A stretch of 60,091 nt of DNA from a bacterium (GCA_028821235.1 JAPPGV010000054.1:1-60091); one strand, 5' to 3'. Positions 8,221-19,235 are shown, numbered from the stretch's first letter. Notes: generated by a model not told the origin, from the sequence alone. A program made the numbers and translations.

Positions 8221-11073
8221 GTGACGGTACGCATCCAGGTGACATCCTCTGACGACCCGAGAGCGGGCCGGATCGTGGAGGGAGCTCGCCATCTGGGCGT
8301 AGCCGGCCTGGTGGCCTGCCGGGTCAGCAGGGTCCACTACCTGCAGGGAGACCTGTCCGCGGTCGACATCGACCGGCTCTGCCGCGAGGTACTGGCCGAC
8401 CCGGTGGTGGACCAACTGGTGGTGGGTCCCCCGGAGGCCACGCCCCATCCGGCGGTGGAGGTGGCGCCGCGTCCGGGTGTCACCGATACCGAGGCGCGGG
8501 AGCTCGAGCGGGCCGCGGCCGCCCTGGGACTGCCCCCGGTACGGGCTTCGACCGCCCGCAGGTACGAACTGATCGGCGACCTCGACGCGGCCGCGGTCTC
8601 GGCCGTAAGCAGGCGGTTGCTGGCCAACGACACCATCGAGCAGTATTCGCTCGGTTCCATACCGCCCGCCTTCGACGCACCGGCCAAGGCGGGCGCCCGC
8701 GTCGATTCCGTCCGGCTGTCCGGCCTGGCGGACGCGGATCTCATGAGTCTCAGCCGGGAACGTCTCCTCTCGCTGGATCTGGCCGAGATGCGGGCCATCC
8801 AGGAACACTTCGGGTATGAGGGAAGGGATCCGACCGATGCCGAGCTGGAGACGTTGGCGCAGACCTGGTCGGAGCACTGCATGCACAAGACGTTCCGGGC
8901 CCGTGTCCGCCTAGAGCACACCGGGGCGGACGGCTCCGTCACCGTCGCTCACTACGACGGCCTGCTGGCGGCGCTGCGGACGGTCACGGAAGAGCTCGCT
9001 GCGCCCTGGCTCCGGTCGGCTTTCGATGACAACGCCGGCATCGTCGCGTTCGACGGTGACTTCGACCTAGCCTTCAAGGTTGAGACCCACAACCATCCAT
9101 CGGCGTTGGAACCATTCGGGGGTGCCAATACGGGTATCGGCGGGGTGGTTCGAGACGTGATGGGAGTGTCGGCGCGGCCTATCGCCTGCACCGACGTCCT
9201 CTGCTTCGGGCCTCCCGATCTGGCGGACCGGGATCTGCCGGCCGGTGTCCTCCATCCCCGGAGGCTCCGCGACGGAGTGGTGGCCGGGATAGGCGATTAC
9301 GGCAACAAGCTGGGCCTTCCCACCGTCAACGGCGCGGTGCTCTACGACGAGGGATACATCGCCAATCCGCTCGTCTACTGCGGGGCGCTGGGCCTGCTGC
9401 CGTCGGGATCGCATCCCACCGAGCCGAGGGTCGGCGACCGGATCATCGCCATCGGGGGCCGGACCGGCCGGGACGGCATCCACGGGGCCACCTTCTCCTC
9501 CGCCGGGATGGACGAGGCGACCGCCGAGCAGGCCGGGACGGTGGTCCAGATCGGCGATCCGATCACCGAGAAGGGCTGCATCGAGGTGGTCGAGGAGGCT
9601 CGCGACCGCCGCCTCTACAACGCCATCACCGACTGCGGCGCGGGCGGGTTCTCGTCGGCGGTGGGCGAGATGGGCGAGCACCTCGGCGCCGAGGTGGACC
9701 TGGCGGGAGCACCTTTGAAGTACGAGGGCCTGGAACCGTGGGAGATCTGGCTGTCCGAGGCCCAGGAGCGCATGGTCATGGCGGTGCCGGGGGGCGAGGT
9801 CGAGACCCTCCGCCGCCTGTGTGACCGCCACGACGTGGAGATGACCGATCTCGGGTCGTTCACCGGCACCGGACGCCTGGTGGTGCGTTACGCCGAGACC
9901 CCGGTGGTCGAACTCCCCATGGACTTCCTGCACGGGGGTGTCCCGCGACGGGAGATGGTCGGTCGATGGGCCGACCCGACACCGGCGCCCGTGCGCGTAC
10001 CCGATGCCGACCCGGCCCAGCTCGTTCTCGACCTCCTGTCCCATCCGACCGTCGCCTCGAAGGAGGCCATCGTCCGTACCTACGACCATGAGGTCCGGGG
10101 AGGAACCGTCGGCCGGCCGTTCGTAGGCGTCCGGGCCGACGGGCCGGGGGACGGTGCGGTGCTCAAACCCCTGGGCACCTGGGGCCATGACATGGCCGTG
10201 GCGCTGGCCGTGGGCATCAACCCGCGCGTCGGGCGGCTCGATCCCTGGGCCATGGCATTACATGCGGTCGACGAGGCGGTGCGCAATCTCGTCGCGGTGG
10301 GGGCCGATCCGGGACGGGTCGCCCTGCTCGACAACTTCTGCTGGGGCGACCCCACCAAGCCGGACCGGCTCGGATCGCTGGTGAGGGCGGTGGAGGGCTG
10401 CCTGGAGGGGGCGCGCCGCTACCGCATGCCCTTCATCTCCGGCAAGGACAGCCTGTTCAACGAGTTCGCCGGGGAGGCGATCCCAGGCACGCTGCTCATC
10501 TCGGCCCTGGGACTGGTTCCCGACCTGCACCGGACGATCGGCAGCGCCCTCACCCGCACCGGTCACGATCTCTGGCTGGTGGGGGAGCCCTCGGAGCGGC
10601 TCGGGGGCTCGCTCGTGGACGACCTGCTGGGCATCGGCGACCGGCTGGTCCCACCCGCGGTGGAGGATCCCCTGCGGCGCTACCTGGCGGTGCACCGGCT
10701 GATCGCCGAGGGAAGCGTCACCGCCGCCCACGATGTGAGCGACGGAGGTGTCGCGGCGGCGCTCGCAGAGATGGCAGTCGGTGGAAGGCTCGGGGTCGAC
10801 GTGACCGTCCCGGCTCCAGGAGAGAACGTCGTGGTAGCGCTCACCAACGAGGCGCCTGGACGGTTGCTGCTGGAGTCGCCCCGGGCGCGGCGCGACCGCA
10901 TAGCGACCCGGCTGGGTTCGCTCGGACGCCGCATCGGTTGGGTGACCGCAGCGCCCTACATCCGTATACGTGTGGCTGGGCCGGTGGCCGGCCTTGAGCC
11001 GGTTACGATCGACCTCGATGCGGCGGTGCGAGCCTTCACCGGACGAGGAACATCCCCGGACGGACGCCCTTGA
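8221..11073 (+). CDS. purL: Phosphoribosylformylglycinamidine synthase with N-terminal double PurS-like domain
   Basis: A 950-residue enzyme of de novo purine synthesis (FGAR to FGAM). Residues about 1-75 and 80-155 each look like PurS (the second reads P-G-V-x-D-x-E-A, then Y-x-L-x-G-D-L and L-L-A-N-x-x-I-E-x-Y). PurL proper follows: T-W-S-E-H-C-M-H-K (catalytic His region), E-T-H-N-H-P-S and G-G-A-N-T-G-I-G-G. Small PurL is about 740 residues and needs separate PurS, so this looks like a natural PurS-PurS-PurL fusion, mimicking the N domain of large PurL. GTG start at 8221. First gene of the purine operon. Confidence 0.93.
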   Translation: MTVRIQVTSSDDPRAGRIVEGARHLGVAGLVACRVSRVHYLQGDLSAVDIDRLCREVLADPVVDQLVVGPPEATPHPAVEVAPRPGVTDTEARELERAAAALGLPPVRASTARRYELIGDLDAAAVSAVSRRLLANDTIEQYSLGSIPPAFDAPAKAGARVDSVRLSGLADADLMSLSRERLLSLDLAEMRAIQEHFGYEGRDPTDAELETLAQTWSEHCMHKTFRARVRLEHTGADGSVTVAHYDGLLAALRTVTEELAAPWLRSAFDDNAGIVAFDGDFDLAFKVETHNHPSALEPFGGANTGIGGVVRDVMGVSARPIACTDVLCFGPPDLADRDLPAGVLHPRRLRDGVVAGIGDYGNKLGLPTVNGAVLYDEGYIANPLVYCGALGLLPSGSHPTEPRVGDRIIAIGGRTGRDGIHGATFSSAGMDEATAEQAGTVVQIGDPITEKGCIEVVEEARDRRLYNAITDCGAGGFSSAVGEMGEHLGAEVDLAGAPLKYEGLEPWEIWLSEAQERMVMAVPGGEVETLRRLCDRHDVEMTDLGSFTGTGRLVVRYAETPVVELPMDFLHGGVPRREMVGRWADPTPAPVRVPDADPAQLVLDLLSHPTVASKEAIVRTYDHEVRGGTVGRPFVGVRADGPGDGAVLKPLGTWGHDMAVALAVGINPRVGRLDPWAMALHAVDEAVRNLVAVGADPGRVALLDNFCWGDPTKPDRLGSLVRAVEGCLEGARRYRMPFISGKDSLFNEFAGEAIPGTLLISALGLVPDLHRTIGSALTRTGHDLWLVGEPSERLGGSLVDDLLGIGDRLVPPAVEDPLRRYLAVHRLIAEGSVTAAHDVSDGGVAAALAEMAVGGRLGVDVTVPAPGENVVVALTNEAPGRLLLESPRARRDRIATRLGSLGRRIGWVTAAPYIRIRVAGPVAGLEPVTIDLDAAVRAFTGRGTSPDGRP

Positions 11074-11893
11074 GGAAGGAACCTGTGAGAACAGCCCGAA
11101 GGAGGATGCCGTAGCCGCGCCGCCGATCCTCATCCTGTATTCTCCTGGGACCAATCGCGATGCGGAGGCCGCGCTGGCTGTGAAGCTGGCCGGAGGAGAC
11201 CCGAGCATCGTCTCCATGAACGACCTCCGTGGGGGAGCGGTGTCGATGTCCGGCTTCGCCGCCCTGGTGCTTCCCGGCGGGTTCTCCTACGGTGACGCCC
11301 TGGGCGCCGGCGCCCGCCTGGCTCTCGAGCTCCGGACGTGGCTGTACGAGGAACTGGCCGGCGCTGTCCGGTCGGGGCGACCAGTGCTGGGAATCTGCAA
11401 CGGGTTCCAAGCGCTGCTCAAGTCCGGCCTCCTGGTGGAACCGGGAACGCCGAGGCGGGTGACGCTCACCGACAACGCCAACGGGCGTTTCGAGTGTCGT
11501 TGGGTCAACCTGCGTGTCGAGCCCGGTTGCCGGTCCGGCTGGCTGAGCGCCATCGAGGGCGCCCTGATCCGGTGCCCGGTGGCCCATGGCGAGGGCCGGG
11601 TGGCCGTGACCGACCCCGAGGTCGTCAGGATCCTGGAGGATGAGGGGCTGGTCGCCTTCCGCTACCTATCGGAGGACAGCCGCGCTGGAACGGATCAGGT
11701 GGCGGGCGGGCGCTACCCGGCCAACCCCAACGGGTCGGTGGGCGACATCGCCGGCCTCTGCGACCCGACCGGGACGGCGGTCGGGCTGATGCCGCATCCG
11801 GAGGACCACGTTGTCGACTGGCAGCGACCGGGCGGCCCGCCCGGCGGCCTGGGCCTGGCCATCTTCGAGGCGTTCGTCGATGCCGCCCGGTAA
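11018..11893 (+). CDS. purQ: FGAM synthase glutaminase subunit PurQ
   Basis: A class I glutamine amidotransferase supplying ammonia to PurL. It has L-P-G-G-F-S-Y-G-D, the nucleophile motif G-I-C-N-G-F-Q and a late M-P-H-P-E-D segment with the catalytic His/Glu. The core starts near A-P-P-I-L-I-L-Y-S-P-G-T-N at about 11114. The only canonical in-frame start nearby is ATG 11018, which overlaps purL by 56 bp and adds about 31 unusual residues. A strong AAGGAGG at 11099-11105 instead points to codon 11111, which reads GTA, so the true start is uncertain. It overlaps purC at its 3' end. Confidence 0.9.
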   Translation: MRRCEPSPDEEHPRTDALEEGTCENSPKEDAVAAPPILILYSPGTNRDAEAALAVKLAGGDPSIVSMNDLRGGAVSMSGFAALVLPGGFSYGDALGAGARLALELRTWLYEELAGAVRSGRPVLGICNGFQALLKSGLLVEPGTPRRVTLTDNANGRFECRWVNLRVEPGCRSGWLSAIEGALIRCPVAHGEGRVAVTDPEVVRILEDEGLVAFRYLSEDSRAGTDQVAGGRYPANPNGSVGDIAGLCDPTGTAVGLMPHPEDHVVDWQRPGGPPGGLGLAIFEAFVDAAR

Positions 11894-12872
11894 GGGGTCC
11901 GGCGTCGACCTCGGCCCGGCGATGGCCCGGCCGTTCACCGGGATCGATCCCGCCTCCGTGGACGACCTCGGCCCGGTGGTGAGGGGCAAGGTGCGCGACG
12001 TGGTGGATCTGGGTGAGCGCCTGGCGCTGATCGCCACCGACCGCCTGTCCGCTTTCGACCGGGTGCTGGGAACGGTCCCGTACCGCGGCCAGGTCCTCAA
12101 CCAGCTGTCGGCCTGGTGGTTCGACCAGATCGCCGATCTGGTTCCCACCCACATGGTCGCGACGCCGGACCCCAACGTGATGATCGCCCGCAAGTGCCGG
12201 ACCCTGCCGGTGGAGGTGGTGGTCCGGAGCCGGCTCACCGGCAGCACCGGCACCTCACTCTGGACCATGTACGCGGCCGGCGCCCGCCACGCCTACGGCA
12301 TCCGCCTCCCGGACGGGCTGCGGAAGAACGACCCGCTGCCCCGGCCCATCATCACCCCCACCACCAAGGGGGCGGCGGGCGCCCACGACCGGCCGACCAC
12401 CGAGCGCGACATCGTGGAGGATGGCCTGGTGGAGACCGGGATCTGGGAGGAGGTACGGAGCGTGGCGCTGGCCGTCTTCGAGCGGGGCCGGGAGGCGGCC
12501 GAGGAGGCCGGGCTGGCGCTGGTCGACACCAAGTACGAGTTCGGGGTCGACCCGGACGGCGGCGTGGTCATCATCGACGAGGTGCACACGCCCGACTCGT
12601 CGCGCTTCTGGCGGAGCGCCACCGTCGAGGAGCGCCGCGCCGCCGGCGCGGAGCCCGAGAACCTGGACAAGGAACTGGTGCGGCTCGCCTATGCCGCGCA
12701 GGGATTCACCGGCGACGGCGACCCGCCGCCGCTCGGCGCCGATCTCGCCGCCAGGGCGGCCCGGGCCTATCTGGAGGTGTTCGAGGCCCTTACCCGCCGG
12801 CCGCTGGCGCCGGCGCCCTATCCGGCAGCACCGCGAGCCGTCGCCGCGCTGCGCGCCTACCATGGTCCATGA
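11880..12872 (+). CDS. purC: SAICAR synthetase PurC
   Basis: About 330 residues. The N-terminal G-K-V-R-D-V (nucleotide loop), A-T-D-R-L-S-A-F-D-R, then P-V-E-V-V-V-R-S-R-L-T-G-S and the late D-E-V-H-T-P-D-S-S-R-F-W are hallmark SAICAR synthase motifs. The enzyme ligates aspartate to CAIR. The start is taken as ATG 11880, overlapping the purQ end by 14 bp; ATG 11922 (M-A-R-P-F) is an equally readable alternative. It lies between purQ and purE. Confidence 0.93.
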   Translation: MPPGKGSGVDLGPAMARPFTGIDPASVDDLGPVVRGKVRDVVDLGERLALIATDRLSAFDRVLGTVPYRGQVLNQLSAWWFDQIADLVPTHMVATPDPNVMIARKCRTLPVEVVVRSRLTGSTGTSLWTMYAAGARHAYGIRLPDGLRKNDPLPRPIITPTTKGAAGAHDRPTTERDIVEDGLVETGIWEEVRSVALAVFERGREAAEEAGLALVDTKYEFGVDPDGGVVIIDEVHTPDSSRFWRSATVEERRAAGAEPENLDKELVRLAYAAQGFTGDGDPPPLGADLAARAARAYLEVFEALTRRPLAPAPYPAAPRAVAALRAYHGP

Positions 12873-12921
12873 CCGCACCCCCTGACGGCCGCGCCGCGAG
12901 CGAGAGGGGTAGGACAGCAGC

Positions 12922-13413
12922 GTGACCGATCGACCACTCGTCGGGGTCATCATGGGAAGCGAGTCCGACTGGCCCACCATGCGCCGCGCCGCCGAGGTGC
13001 TCGAGAACTTCGGCGTCCTGCACGAGTGCCGGGTCGTCTCGGCGCACCGAACGCCTGACCTGATGGTGAGCTACGCCGAATCGGCCGCCGGGCGGGGGCT
13101 CCAGGCCATCATCGCCGGCGCGGGCGGCGCCGCCCACCTTCCGGGGATGGTGGCCGGACACACCGTCGTCCCGGTCATCGGCGTCCCGATCATGAGCAGG
13201 GCCCTGAAGGGCATGGACTCGCTCCTGTCGATCGTCCAGATGCCCGCCGGGGTGCCCGTGGCCACCATGGCGATCGGGGAGGCGGGGGCCACCAACGCCG
13301 GCCTCTACGCGGTGGCCATGCTGGCCCGCAACGATCCGCAACTGGCGGAGCGGCTCACCGCCTACCGCGCCGGGCGAGCCGCCGAGGTCATGGCGAGCGA
13401 GCTCGAACTGTGA
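12922..13413 (+). CDS. purE: N5-carboxyaminoimidazole ribonucleotide mutase PurE
   Basis: A 163-residue protein with class I PurE signatures: [26 protein letters not shown] and P-V-I-G-V-P. It converts N5-CAIR to CAIR, downstream of PurK. GTG start at 12922. The purK ATG at 13413 overlaps its stop (TGATG), implying coupling. Confidence 0.95.
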   Translation: MTDRPLVGVIMGSESDWPTMRRAAEVLENFGVLHECRVVSAHRTPDLMVSYAESAAGRGLQAIIAGAGGAAHLPGMVAGHTVVPVIGVPIMSRALKGMDSLLSIVQMPAGVPVATMAIGEAGATNAGLYAVAMLARNDPQLAERLTAYRAGRAAEVMASELEL

Positions 13414-14573
13414 TGGAACGGGCCTTGGCGCCGGGCGCGACCATCGGCATCGTGGGGGGCGGGCAGCTCGGGAGGATGCTGTCCTTCGAGGCGCACCGGC
13501 TCGGGTACCGCGTGGCCGTGCTGACCGGAGGGGCCAAGGACACGCCGGGAGGGCGGGTCGCCGAGGTCGAGGTGGCGGCCGGCTATGACGACGACCTGGC
13601 CCTGCAGCGCTTCGTCGATCTCTGCGATGTCATCACCTGGGAGTTCGAGAACGTCGAGGTAGGCCTGCTGGGGGAGTTGGCCACCCGGTCGGGCGTACCT
13701 GTACGGCCTTCCGGGCGGGTCATAGCAGCAGCGCAGGACCGCGGCCGCGAACGGCGCGCCCTGATGGCGGCCGGGGGCCCGGTGGCGGCCTTCAGAGAGG
13801 TCTCCACCGCGACCGGACTGGTCCGGGCTGTGGAGGAACTCGGTCCGCCGGTGATCGCCAAGCGAGCCAGGTTCGGGTACGACGGCCGGGGCCAGGTGCG
13901 GCTCACGGCGGTAGATGAGTCCACGGCGCGCCAGGTGGTCGGCAGTCTCGACGGCGAGCACATGGTGGTCGAGGAAGTGGTTCCCTTCGATGCCGAGATC
14001 TCGGTCATCGTCGCCCGCGGTCTCGACGGTGAGGTGGCCCATCACGGCGTCATGGAGAACGTCCACGTCAACCGCATCCTCGACACGACCGTCACCCCTC
14101 CCGTGTCGGTTGCTACCGGCGTTGCCGCCGCGGCGCTGGAACTCGCCACCGCGATCGCCCGCCACCTCGACCTGGTCGGAGTGCTTTGTGTGGAGATGTT
14201 CGTGACGGGTGAGGACCTGGTGGTCAACGAGATCGCACCCCGGCCCCACAACAGCGGCCACTGCACCATTGAGGCCGCCCCGACCAGCCAGTTCGCCCGC
14301 CAACTGCGGGCCATATGCGGTCTGCCCCTCGGTGACGGGGCCTGCCGCCCGGCGGCCATGGTGCAACTTCTCGGGGACCTGTGGGGCGACGGAGCCACCC
14401 CACCCGACTGGCCGGCTGCGCTGGCCGACCCGGGCGTTCACCTCCACCTCTACGGCAAGGACGAAGTGCGGCCCGGCCGCAAGATGGGCCACATCACGTG
14501 TACGGACAACTCCCCCGAGCGCGCCCTCGAGCGGGCTCTGGCGGCCCGGCGCCGACTCGGGAGGGGGTCATGA
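13413..14573 (+). CDS. purK: N5-CAIR synthetase PurK
   Basis: An ATP-grasp enzyme of about 386 residues: G-I-V-G-G-G-Q-L-G-R-M at the N terminus, T-W-E-F-E-N-V, K-R-A-R-F-G-Y-D-G-R-G-Q, and N-E-I-A-P-R-P-H-N-S-G-H near the C terminus. It carboxylates AIR with bicarbonate and feeds PurE. A GTG three bases earlier (13410) is also in frame. It overlaps purF by 4 bp. Confidence 0.95.
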   Translation: MERALAPGATIGIVGGGQLGRMLSFEAHRLGYRVAVLTGGAKDTPGGRVAEVEVAAGYDDDLALQRFVDLCDVITWEFENVEVGLLGELATRSGVPVRPSGRVIAAAQDRGRERRALMAAGGPVAAFREVSTATGLVRAVEELGPPVIAKRARFGYDGRGQVRLTAVDESTARQVVGSLDGEHMVVEEVVPFDAEISVIVARGLDGEVAHHGVMENVHVNRILDTTVTPPVSVATGVAAAALELATAIARHLDLVGVLCVEMFVTGEDLVVNEIAPRPHNSGHCTIEAAPTSQFARQLRAICGLPLGDGACRPAAMVQLLGDLWGDGATPPDWPAALADPGVHLHLYGKDEVRPGRKMGHITCTDNSPERALERALAARRRLGRGS

Positions 14574-16003
14574 TGCCCGGCGTGGACCGGGACAGCCCCC
14601 GCGAGCAGTGCGGGGTGATAGGTGTCTACGCGAGGGACCGGGAGGTGGCCCGGATCGCCTTCTTCGGGCTCTTCGCCCTCCAACACCGTGGTCAGGAAGC
14701 CGCCGGGATCGCCACCTATGACGGCCGTTTCGCTCACGTGCACAAGGGTGAGGGGCTGGTCGGCTCGGTCTTCAACGAGGACGTCCTCTCCGGTCTGAGA
14801 GGCGGCGCCGCCATCGGCCACACCCGCTACAGCACCACCGGTGGATCGACCCTGCGCAACGCCCAGCCCCAGGTCATCGAGACCATCGACGGCCCGCTGG
14901 CGGTGGCGCACAACGGCAACCTCGTCAACGCGCCCCGGCTGCGCCGGGAGCTGCTGGAGAGCGGCATCGGCCTGCAGACCTCCTCAGACACCGAGTTGAT
15001 GTTGCACCTCCTCGCGACGACCCAGGGCAGCCGGCTGGACCGGATCCGCGCGCTCATGCAGAGGGCCGAGGGCGCCTACTCGCTGGCGATCCTCACCCGT
15101 GACGCCGTATACGGAGTACGGGATCCCTGGGGTTTCCGTCCGCTGGTGATCGGGGAGATCGAGGGCGGCTACATCCTGGCCTCGGAGACCTGCGCCTTCT
15201 CGACGACGAGGGCCGATTTCGTGGCGGAGCTGCAGCCGGGTGAGATCGCCCGCATCGACGCCCGCGGTCTCCACATCAGCCCGGGCGGGCCGCCGCCACC
15301 GCCCCGCGCCTTCTGCACCTTCGAGCACATCTACTTCTCCCGACCCGACACCGTGCATGACGGGAAGCTGGTGCACAGCGTCCGCCAGCGTCTCGGCCGC
15401 CAGCTGGCCCGCGAAGCCCCGGTGGACGCCGACCTGGTCCTGTCGGTGCCCGACTCGGGGACACCCCACGCGGTCGGGTTCGCCCAGGAGGCCAACCTGC
15501 CCTACACCGAGGGACTTATCAAGAACCGCTACGTGGGAAGGACCTTCATCGAGCCGACCCAGGATCTCCGCGAGGCCGGGGTCGCCATGAAGTTCAACCC
15601 GCTCCGCGACAACCTCGCGGGCCGGCGGATCGTGATGGTCGACGATTCGATCGTGCGGGGGACGACCGGCGGGCAGTTGGTTCGCATGCTGCGCGACGCC
15701 GGGGCCTCGGAGGTCCACGTCCGGGTGGCGTGTCCGCCGATCACCCATCCCTGCTACATGGGCATAGACATGGCCACCCCCGACGAACTGGTCGCCTCGC
15801 GCCTGTCGGTGACCGAGATGTGCGAGGAGATCGGCGCCGACTCGCTCGCATTCCTGTCGCTCGACGGGCTGATGCGGGCGCTGGACGCCGAGGACGGCTT
15901 CTGCAACGCCTGCTTCACTGGCGTGTACCCGTTCCAGCGGGAGCGGTATGTCCAGCTGCGGTTCGGCGTCAAGGATCGGTTCGCCTCCGTGTGGGGAGAG
16001 TGA
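14570..16003 (+). CDS. purF: Amidophosphoribosyltransferase PurF (Fe-S, propeptide type)
   Basis: About 477 residues. A 13-residue propeptide precedes Cys14 (C-G-V-I-G-V-Y), the Ntn glutaminase nucleophile. H-T-R-Y-S-T and N-G-N-L-V-N complete the glutaminase domain. The PRPP motif V-M-V-D-D-S-I-V-R-G-T-T lies in the C-terminal half. Cysteines at F-C-T-F, V-A-C-P-P and F-C-N-A-C-F match the [4Fe-4S] ligands of the Bacillus-type enzyme. This is the first committed step of purine synthesis. ATG 14570 overlaps the purK stop (ATGA); ATG 14573 is also possible after GGGAGGGGG. Confidence 0.95.
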   Translation: MMPGVDRDSPREQCGVIGVYARDREVARIAFFGLFALQHRGQEAAGIATYDGRFAHVHKGEGLVGSVFNEDVLSGLRGGAAIGHTRYSTTGGSTLRNAQPQVIETIDGPLAVAHNGNLVNAPRLRRELLESGIGLQTSSDTELMLHLLATTQGSRLDRIRALMQRAEGAYSLAILTRDAVYGVRDPWGFRPLVIGEIEGGYILASETCAFSTTRADFVAELQPGEIARIDARGLHISPGGPPPPPRAFCTFEHIYFSRPDTVHDGKLVHSVRQRLGRQLAREAPVDADLVLSVPDSGTPHAVGFAQEANLPYTEGLIKNRYVGRTFIEPTQDLREAGVAMKFNPLRDNLAGRRIVMVDDSIVRGTTGGQLVRMLRDAGASEVHVRVACPPITHPCYMGIDMATPDELVASRLSVTEMCEEIGADSLAFLSLDGLMRALDAEDGFCNACFTGVYPFQRERYVQLRFGVKDRFASVWGE

Positions 16004-16007
16004 ACTC

Positions 16008-17320
16008 GTGAGCGCGGTGCTCGTGGTGGGCGGCGGCGGCCGGGAGCATGCGATCTGCCGTTCCCTGGCCCGTTCCGCCCGGGTGGAACGGATTCTGGTG
16101 GCGCCCGGCAATGCCGGCACCGGCCGGGAGGAACGTTGCGAGAACGTGGCGGTGGGCGCCGGCGACGTGGCCGGCCTGGTGGCTCTCGCCGAGCGCGAGT
16201 CGGTCGACCTGGTGGCGGTGGGTCCCGAGGCTCCGCTGGCCGAAGGCCTGGCCGATGCGCTGGAGGCGGTCGGCATCCCCACTTTCGGACCCGGCGCGGC
16301 CGGTGCCCGTCTCGAGGCGTCCAAGGCCTACTGCAAGACCTATCTCGACGCGCTCTCGATACCGACCGGCGCGTCGGCTACGTTCCGCGCAGCCGGTCCG
16401 GCCCTGGCACATCTCGACCGGCTTCCCTCGGTCCCGGTCATCAAGGCGAGCGGGCTGGCCGGAGGCAAGGGCGTGGTGGTCGCCGAGACCCGCGGCGAGG
16501 CGGCTGATGCCATCCGCGCCATGCTGGTGGAGGGGCGGTTCGGGGATGCCGGCCGCGAGGTCGTGGTCGAGGAACGCTTGCGGGGCGTCGAGGTGTCGGT
16601 CCTTGCGTTCTGCGACGGGGCCGACTTCGCCGTGATGCCGCCGGCCCAGGACCACAAGAGGCTGCTCGACGGGGATGCCGGACCGAACACCGGCGGGATG
16701 GGCGCATTCGTCCCATCACCGGTCGCCACCGGCGACCTGCTGGCCGGAGTCGGTGACCGGTTCATCCGCCCCATCCTCGACGCGCTCGGCGAGGCGGGCA
16801 CGCCCTACCGGGGCGTCATCTACCTCGGGCTGATGCTCACCGCCGCCGGCCCGAAGGTGCTCGAGATCAACTGCCGCCTGGGCGATCCGGAGACCCAGGC
16901 TGTCCTGCCGCTCCTGGAGGGGGATCTCTTCGAGATCATGGCGGCTTGCGCCACCGGTTCGCTGGGCGGTCTCTCCGTCGAATGGTCGCGGTCGGCGTGC
17001 ACCACCGTGGTGATGGCTTCCGCCGGCTACCCGACCGCTCCGGCCCGCCCCGCGCCGATCACCGGCCTCGACCGGGCGGCGGCGGAAAGATGCGTGGTGT
17101 TCCACGCCGGAACCGACCGCATCGGCGGTGTGACCCGCGCCACCGGCGGCCGGGTGCTGGCGGTCACCGCTCTGGGAAGCACCCTGGAGAAGGCGACCGA
17201 GCGCGCCTACGCAGGGGTGGAGGCCATATCCTTCGAGGGCGCCCACTACCGGCGGGACATCGGCCGCCGCTCACCCGGGGCCGCGACCGGCGCCGCGCCC
17301 TTCCCGAAGGCGGCCGGGTG

Positions 17321-17321
<1 letters not shown>
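16008..17321 (+). CDS. purD: Phosphoribosylamine-glycine ligase PurD
   Basis: An ATP-grasp ligase of about 437 residues: V-V-G-G-G-G-R-E-H-A at the start, I-K-A-S-G-L-A-G-G-K-G-V, D-H-K-R-L-L-D-G-D-x-G-P-N-T-G-G-M-G-A and E-I-N-C-R-L-G-D-P-E-T-Q are diagnostic GARS motifs. GTG start at 16008, 4 nt after purF. The stop overlaps the start of purM by one base. Confidence 0.95.
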
Positions 17322-18312
<991 letters not shown>

Positions 18313-18322
<10 letters not shown>

Positions 18323-18948
18323 CCGCCCGGCTGGTGGTCCTGGCATCCGGATCGGGCACCAACCTCCAGGCACTGATCGATGCCGTGGAGGCGGGTCGGA
18401 TTCGAGCCGAGCTGGCCAGGGTGATCGTCAACCGCAATGGAGCGCCGGCCCGCCGGCGGGCCCGCCGGGCCGGGATCCCGGAGGAATGCCGCCTGCTCGG
18501 GCCGTATCTCGAGAAGGCCCGCGATCGCGCGACTGCCCGCCGTCGCTACGACGCCGACCTGGCCGGAGCGGTGGCAGCCGAGCAGCCCGACCTGGTCGTG
18601 CTGGCCGGTTGGATGCACCTCCTGTCCTCGGCGTTCCTCGACCGGTTCCCGGAGCAAGTGGTCAACCTCCATCCGGCGCTACCCGGGGCGTTTCCCGGCG
18701 CCAACGCCATCGAGGACACCTGGACGGCATACCGGACCGGAGAGGCCGCCTCGGCGGGGGTGATGGTCCACTACGTGGTGGACGAGGGGGTGGACGACGG
18801 CCCGGTCATAGCCAGCGAGGAGGTACCGATCCTTCCCGACGACTCGATCCACACCCTCGAAGAACGGATCCATCGGGTGGAGCACCGGCTGCTGGTCGAC
18901 ACGGTGGCGACCCTGCTGGAAGGGCGCCGACCGCGCTGCACCTACTGA
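18313..18948 (+). CDS. purN: Phosphoribosylglycinamide formyltransferase PurN
   Basis: A 211-residue folate-dependent GAR transformylase: L-A-S-G-S-G-T-N-L-Q-A-L (phosphate loop), L-A-G-W-M-H-L-L, V-N-L-H-P-A-L-P-G-A-F-P-G (catalytic Asn/His), and V-D-E-G-V-D-D-G-P-V (catalytic Asp). GTG 18313 or GTG 18319 (4-bp overlap with the purM stop) may start it. Last gene of the operon; it meets the convergent next gene with a 7-bp overlap. Confidence 0.95.
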
Positions 18949-19235
18949 ATCGGGGTCAGCATCCGGGCGTCGACCCTGGTGATGTAGTCCATGGGGTTGA
19001 ACGACATCTCGTCGCGACGAGGATCGGCGTAGTAGCGCTTGTCGACTTCCTCGAAGGGCTCGTCGCCGTCGTGGTGGACGATCCACACGTACTGGTAGGA
19101 CTCTTCTACGATCCATGGGCCGCTGCGCCGGAAGCCGTGGTCCAGGCGGATGGGTAGTAGCTCTTCGTCCACTTTGGCCGCGAACTCTTCCATCATTCCC
19201 GGCTTGATGTCATAGATGCGGAGTTGGGCGTTCAT
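18942..19235 (-). CDS. Small dimeric alpha/beta-barrel protein, NIPSNAP-like
   Basis: A 97-residue protein starting M-N-A-Q-L-R-I-Y-D-I-K-P-G-M-M-E-E-F, with a middle G-P-W-I-V-E-E-S-Y-Q-Y-V-W-I-V-H-H. This is the pattern of NIPSNAP and antibiotic-monooxygenase-like ferredoxin-fold proteins. Function is unknown. It stands alone and converges on purN. ATG start at 19235. Confidence 0.7.
   Translation of the reverse strand: MNAQLRIYDIKPGMMEEFAAKVDEELLPIRLDHGFRRSGPWIVEESYQYVWIVHHDGDEPFEEVDKRYYADPRRDEMSFNPMDYITRVDARMLTPIQ

Noticed and set aside
16946-17320. N-terminal extension of purM through purD in another frame
   Set aside because: The purM homology begins at 17321; the upstream part is Arg/Gly-rich shadow sequence of purD.
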